Below are positions 5,225-5,966 of a DNA stretch of 5,966 bases, piece after piece. This stretch comes from a bacterium (GTDB lineage: Bacteria > Patescibacteriota > Minisyncoccia > UBA6257 > GWB1-50-10): assembly GCA_027310235.1 (NCBI GenBank), contig DAIDBF010000014.1, positions 1 to 5,966 on the forward strand. Direction: 5' to 3'. The notes under the pieces are model-generated. The model was not told the origin of the DNA. It saw only the letters and a list, made by a program, of their open reading frames with translations, and searched no databases. Both the position numbers and the translations under genes were made by a program. Position 1 is the first letter of the stretch; each line of letters begins with the position of its first letter.

Positions 5225-5966
5225 GAGACCACGTTCTTCGGATCCAACGTTCCCCCGATGAATCCCTTGATATTCTCCATTGTGGTACCCAGTATGCGCA
5301 TAAGCGCCTCCTCGGAATTGAACGCGTTGTGCGGGGTAACAAGCGCATTCGGCATTTCCATCAACACGTGATTCTCAACGATAATCTTGAACGCTGCTTC
5401 GTGAGACCCCGACTTGCTCAAAAATCCTATCTCATTTTTCGTCTCCTCTTCTTCTTCAAGCACATCGAGTCCCACACCCGCAAGAATTCCTTCCTTCAGG
5501 GCATATACGATCGCGTCGGTTTCCACAATGGGACCGCGCGCGGTATTCACGAGATAGGCACCGCGTTTTATAAGATTTACATTATTTTTATTGATGAGAT
5601 GATGAGTACTGTCGTTTAACGGACAATGTACGGAAATACAGTCGGAGGTGCTGAGTACTTCTTCAAGCGTCTTGTACGAAAATCCAAGTTCGCTCGCCGC
5701 AGCGGTATCCGGATACATATCGTATGCGATCACATTCATGCCGAACCCATTCGCGATTTTGATCATCTCCTTTCCGATTCTTCCCGTTCCCAAAATCCCC
5801 ATTGTCTTTCCTTTTAAATCGATCCCCCGGAGATTGGAAAGAGAAAAATCATCCCGTTCTTCCACCTGATAGATTGCGAGATATATCTTTCTCGTGAGAT
5901 TCAAAAGCAGGCCCATCGCGAACTCGGCAACCGTGTTGTTCCCGTATCCCGGGACAAACGTAACCG
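5212..5966 (-). CDS. D-lactate-dehydrogenase-like 2-hydroxyacid dehydrogenase (5' partial)
   Basis: NAD-dependent enzymes of this family reduce 2-keto acids to D-2-hydroxy acids, for example pyruvate to D-lactate. The frame is open to the window edge; the visible 250 residues begin VTFVPGYGNNTVAEFAMG, so roughly 80-95 N-terminal residues are missing. Numbering from the internal Met encoded at 5916, the NAD-binding motif is GTGRIG at 43-48 with acidic D66 at the end of the second strand (VIAYD). The catalytic triad is R127 (NTARGP), E156 (LDVLEEE) and H196 (TPHNAF). The R-to-E spacing of 29 matches the R235/E264 spacing I recall for Lactobacillus D-LDH. The stretch from E156 to H196 is about 8 residues longer than in that enzyme. 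VHCPLNDSTHHLIN and the DVLEEEEE motif favour the D-LDH branch over phosphoglycerate dehydrogenase, but substrate cannot be fixed from sequence. The last codons and TAA lie inside the 20-bp inverted repeat. Confidence 0.9.
   Translation of the reverse strand, partial: VTFVPGYGNNTVAEFAMGLLLNLTRKIYLAIYQVEERDDFSLSNLRGIDLKGKTMGILGTGRIGKEMIKIANGFGMNVIAYDMYPDTAAASELGFSYKTLEEVLSTSDCISVHCPLNDSTHHLINKNNVNLIKRGAYLVNTARGPIVETDAIVYALKEGILAGVGLDVLEEEEETKNEIGFLSKSGSHEAAFKIIVENHVLMEMPNALVTPHNAFNSEEALMRILGTTMENIKGFIGGTLDPKNVVSSLT

Noticed and set aside
1..5966. CRISPR array, prophage, insertion sequence or defence system
   Set aside because: There are no regularly spaced repeats, transposase, integrase or nuclease genes; the only repeats are the two 40-bp copies and the inverted repeats described.

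Overview
The window is a gene-dense, moderate-GC stretch of a bacterial genome in which every convincing gene lies on the minus strand. In transcription order (right to left) these are: a D-lactate-dehydrogenase-like 2-hydroxyacid dehydrogenase (5' end outside the window), enolase, a DoxX-family membrane protein, a 57-residue fragment of a vitamin K epoxide reductase (VKOR) protein, a membrane-anchored SIMPL-domain protein, and a compact alanyl-tRNA synthetase. The small divergent housekeeping proteins, the short AlaRS, the DoxX/SIMPL/VKOR gene mix and the structured intergenic DNA suggest a Patescibacteria/CPR organism, probably Parcubacteria-like. That placement is inference from protein style; there is no rRNA or other marker here. 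The standard genetic code fits: five long genes have no in-frame TGA and end in TAA or TAG.

Layout. 1-68: a 40-bp dispersed repeat cut by the window edge, just downstream of alaS. 69-1940: alaS. 1973-2740: SIMPL protein with a TATAAT box 6 nt before its ATG. 2816-2989: VKOR fragment. 2990-3277: no gene, but a set of nested inverted repeats (3046-3282) that can fold into one large branched hairpin. 3278-3748: DoxX, preceded by an extended -10 box 7 nt from its ATG. 3749-3885: the second, identical copy of the 40-bp repeat, at the tip of a long inverted repeat. 3886-5085: enolase. 5086-5211: a perfect 20-bp inverted repeat with an 87-nt spacer, one arm covering the dehydrogenase stop codon and the other the only Shine-Dalgarno-like sequence of enolase. 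5212-5966: dehydrogenase.

How it works together. Enolase and the lactate-dehydrogenase-like enzyme fit a fermentative lower-glycolysis pair (2-phosphoglycerate to PEP; pyruvate to D-lactate). DoxX, the VKOR fragment and the SIMPL protein form a short run of membrane or cell-envelope genes, and AlaRS serves translation. DoxX and the SIMPL gene appear to have their own promoters placed so close to the ATG that transcripts would be leaderless or nearly so.

The most notable signal is non-coding. Three gene ends (dehydrogenase, enolase, DoxX) are each followed by, or overlap, a long inverted repeat, and a fourth (alaS) is followed by a partial copy of one. Most of these are unrelated in sequence, but two share a 40-bp core carried by different flanking arms. 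This looks like a family of structured 3'-end or terminator elements, or a small element that occupies hairpin loops. No complete novel defence or mobile system is visible.
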